NCBI GenBank assembly: GCA_963693365.1
Contig: CAVNZM010000004.1
Coordinates: forward strand, 4,712,001 to 4,776,000
Reading direction: 5' to 3'
DNA length: 64,000 nt
Origin: Amoebidium appalachense
Lineage: Eukaryota; Ichthyosporea
Shown here: one piece after another, positions 55,855 to 64,000 of the stretch
Layout of the letters: every line of letters starts with the position of its first letter
How positions within the stretch are numbered: position 1 is the stretch's first letter
The notes under the pieces: generated by a model
The model's database searches: none
Seen by the model: the letters and a program-made list of their open reading frames with translations, nothing else
Told to the model about the DNA's origin: nothing
Position numbers and translations under genes: made by a program

Positions 55855-57475
55855 TTTTGTTTCTTTTGGTGTTATGTTCTTGTGCTGTTGTTTTCTTTTT
55901 TCCCGCTAGGCTGGTATTTTCTTTGTGGAGTTTCAATGCAGATGCAACATGGTTTTCGGCATCTGATTCAATAATGGCCTAGCTGGTGGATCTACATAAT
56001 CGTGTTTAGATTCGAGTTGCAGAGAAGAGAATAAACATGCCGAAACTTATTAGTTTATCTGCTAAGACCGCTGTTTATGTGTTATTACCTGTACAGAATA
56101 CAATGCTCGCTGTTTTTCATTACATGGATCGATGATTGACACTGCCCCCAACACCATCATGGCCATAGGACCATGTTACCGCCTGGTTCGAAATGGCACA
56201 ATGATTCTTCAGCAGTCAGAAACAGTAACAGAACATATGGTATATGTGTATGCTGCTATGTAAATGTAAGAGCTTAGGAGTGTTTATATAAACCTCTGAA
56301 GCACGTGAAAGTACGAAGGTAACGTTGGAACTCACAGCTACAGTCGACTTTCCGGCTCAGCTTGAGTCAGAGGCGGGCAACTGCGAACGGTTACGTTAGC
56401 GTTGAACGGAAAGGGAGGTGACTGACTTTTTGCGTTTAAAATGTTTAATTTTGGGCACCGCTTTAGGCTGGCTGCTCAGGCCACACTGTGTTCGTCGGAT
56501 CAGTATAAGAGAAAACATCGCCACAATAGGTTCATAGAGGATAGGCTTTTGGGTTAGAGTTTCATAATATTTACTTTTTGCTTGTTCTCCCTACGATTTC
56601 CCCTGCTTTTGCTTTGTGTTTTCCGTCTGTGGCTTACACACTCTTACAGCCCGGTCGTTTGCCATATTAACCCCTTACTATCTAATCAAAATAATGTCTT
56701 AGAACAAAAAGAATCACAAAAGTAGCCGTATATTCAAGCTGCAAACTATTGGCCGAAATAAACTTTTTCCTGAATTCTATTGGTGTGCTTGATTTTTGCG
56801 CAGCCTGAACGAGAATTTTCCTCGTTAGTGTCTGAAGGACGCTATGAAATGTTCACGATCGGGCTCCTGTGAAACCATGCTTACTTGAGGTTGGTAACTG
56901 TTCACGGAGTGGACCGTTTAAGGACCAAAGGAACAAAGAAGCCAAGTTTTTATGGGTTAGAGTGTGCAGTACACGAACCTAATTGTAGATATGTTCATGA
57001 TATTGATAGTTGAAAAAGCATCAACCCTCGAAAGTATCGTCGTATCCGGAATTCCGGATACGATTATATCCGAAGGGGTGAAGCGCTTCGTTTCTGTGCG
57101 GCGTTGGAAAGCCTACACGGTAAACTTCAGTTCAAACTTTATGACCAACTTAGGCCTAGGGTGAAGGAAGAATTATATATTCTATATTATAGTCAAGAAG
57201 GTTCTATAACCATAAATATACGCTTTAACACCAGGAGTGACTCACTAAGAGACCCGAGACGCAGTGCTTTCAAGTTTTAGTAGTTGGTCTAGTTACAGGT
57301 GCCTAGAGAGCTAGTAATAGTAATTATAGGTCGGATTCAGGTTTAACCAAAAGCTACATCATTAGGACGCCAGGCTTTACGGTTAGCAGTTACACCCGAA
57401 AGAGAACGGGAAGGTTGGGATACCTGTGCTTTAGCACGTTTGTTTAGCCAAGGTGATCCACATTAAGGCCCATCC
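55855..57475. other. Divergent intergenic region
   Basis: Between the minus-strand Ser/Pro-rich gene and the plus-strand oxidoreductase gene, so it should hold both promoters. It is free of long simple repeats. ATTGG/CCAAT boxes lie near 56750 and 56780, and a perfect 22-bp palindrome at 57041-57062. No TATA box is convincing. Confidence 0.5.
57041..57062. repeat. 22-bp perfect palindrome
   Basis: CGTATCCGGAATTCCGGATA plus CG reads the same on both strands and sits about 415 bp upstream of the oxidoreductase start codon. Perfect palindromes of this size can be dimeric protein-binding sites (inference). Confidence 0.5.
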
Positions 57476-63625
<6,150 letters not shown>

Positions 63626-63694
63626 GTACGTATTGCACACTCGTTTTTTCCATGTAACGGAAACCCGGATGGGGGGGTGTAGGAGGGTGGGGGT

Positions 63695-63727
<33 letters not shown>

Positions 63728-64000
63728 GGGGGGTTGAAATGGTTAAAGGGGCTTGGTGGGATTCAATGCATGCATGTGTTCTTTCTAGGCACCTGGTACT
63801 TGCTATGGAATAGAGTTTGAAAAATGAAAAAAAAGATGTGAGACTTCAGACACACGACCAGATGCGATTTGGGAAAACCCAATCAAATTCAAGGTCGATA
63901 ATGTTTTTTAGATCACATGCAAGATCGAAAGCCATGGACAGATGCGAGACTGAAGACTGAAATCGCACAGTTGGACACGGTTTTGAAATCAATATTGGTT
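63626..64000 (+). other. Intron sequence at the window edge
   Basis: Follows the donor GTACGT of the last visible oxidoreductase exon. Contains a G-run (63697-63726). An acceptor-like TTTCTAG at about 63789 opens a frame that stops after ten codons and does not match the family, so no further exon is called. Confidence 0.5.

Noticed and set aside
55384-55909. Plus-strand frame with splice-like ends
   Set aside because: No in-phase partner exon was found on the plus strand, whereas the minus strand connects to three more exons in phase.
63789-63815. Possible next exon of the oxidoreductase gene
   Set aside because: The frame stops after about ten codons and does not match the conserved continuation of the family.

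Overview
The window is nuclear DNA of a eukaryote with spliceosomal introns, packed with simple repeats. Exons are 33-470 nt and are bounded by GT-AG sites (one GC-AG). Introns and intergenic DNA are full of 20-60 nt poly-C/poly-G runs, (CA)n/(GT)n, (CT)n/(GA)n and minisatellites. The gene set fits an opisthokont: a GFOD-type oxidoreductase of the animal kind, a DGAT2 acyltransferase, and an RRM plus R3H protein related to fungal Pin4/Cip proteins that ends in a PABP-binding PAM2 motif. A unicellular holozoan or another repeat-rich opisthokont is my best guess, but the species cannot be named from this sequence. No bacterial, organellar, CRISPR, rRNA or complete transposase genes were seen.

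Layout. 1-6286 (+): 3' part of a DGAT2-family gene. 6287-14150: intergenic repeats with one weak minus-strand ORF. 14153-14734 (-): protein with a Cys/His cluster and eleven-residue repeats. 14818-16545: tandem duplication of about 1.03 kb carrying TATAAATA and four copies of an ATACCAYGC motif per unit. 19703-20248 (+): intronless putative secreted protein. 23931-28751 (+): two-exon Gln-rich, nuclear-looking protein. 29767-30012 (+): isolated coding-like segment. 31863-42539 (+): RRM-R3H-PAM2 gene with about 15 exons. 45484-46514: Tourist/PIF-Harbinger-type MITE with TAA target duplication. 46610-47604 (-): frame-disrupted Pro/Ala-rich repeat membrane protein. 51859-55854 (-): four-exon Ser/Pro-rich protein with a C-terminal domain that may be PB1-like. 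57476 to the window end (+): GFOD-type oxidoreductase, 3' truncated, with a tRNA-Pro(CGG) gene inside an intron.

The genes form no operon or pathway. The recurring themes are at the DNA level. A short dispersed repeat that always abuts poly-C occurs at least seven times, always on the + strand and mostly in introns. Clear reading-frame breaks fall at runs of six or seven G or C in three otherwise convincing genes, so homopolymer length in this sequence should be treated with suspicion. The MITE, the tandem duplication, the split PAM2 motif, the intronic tRNA and the reconstructed minus-strand gene are the most informative observations.
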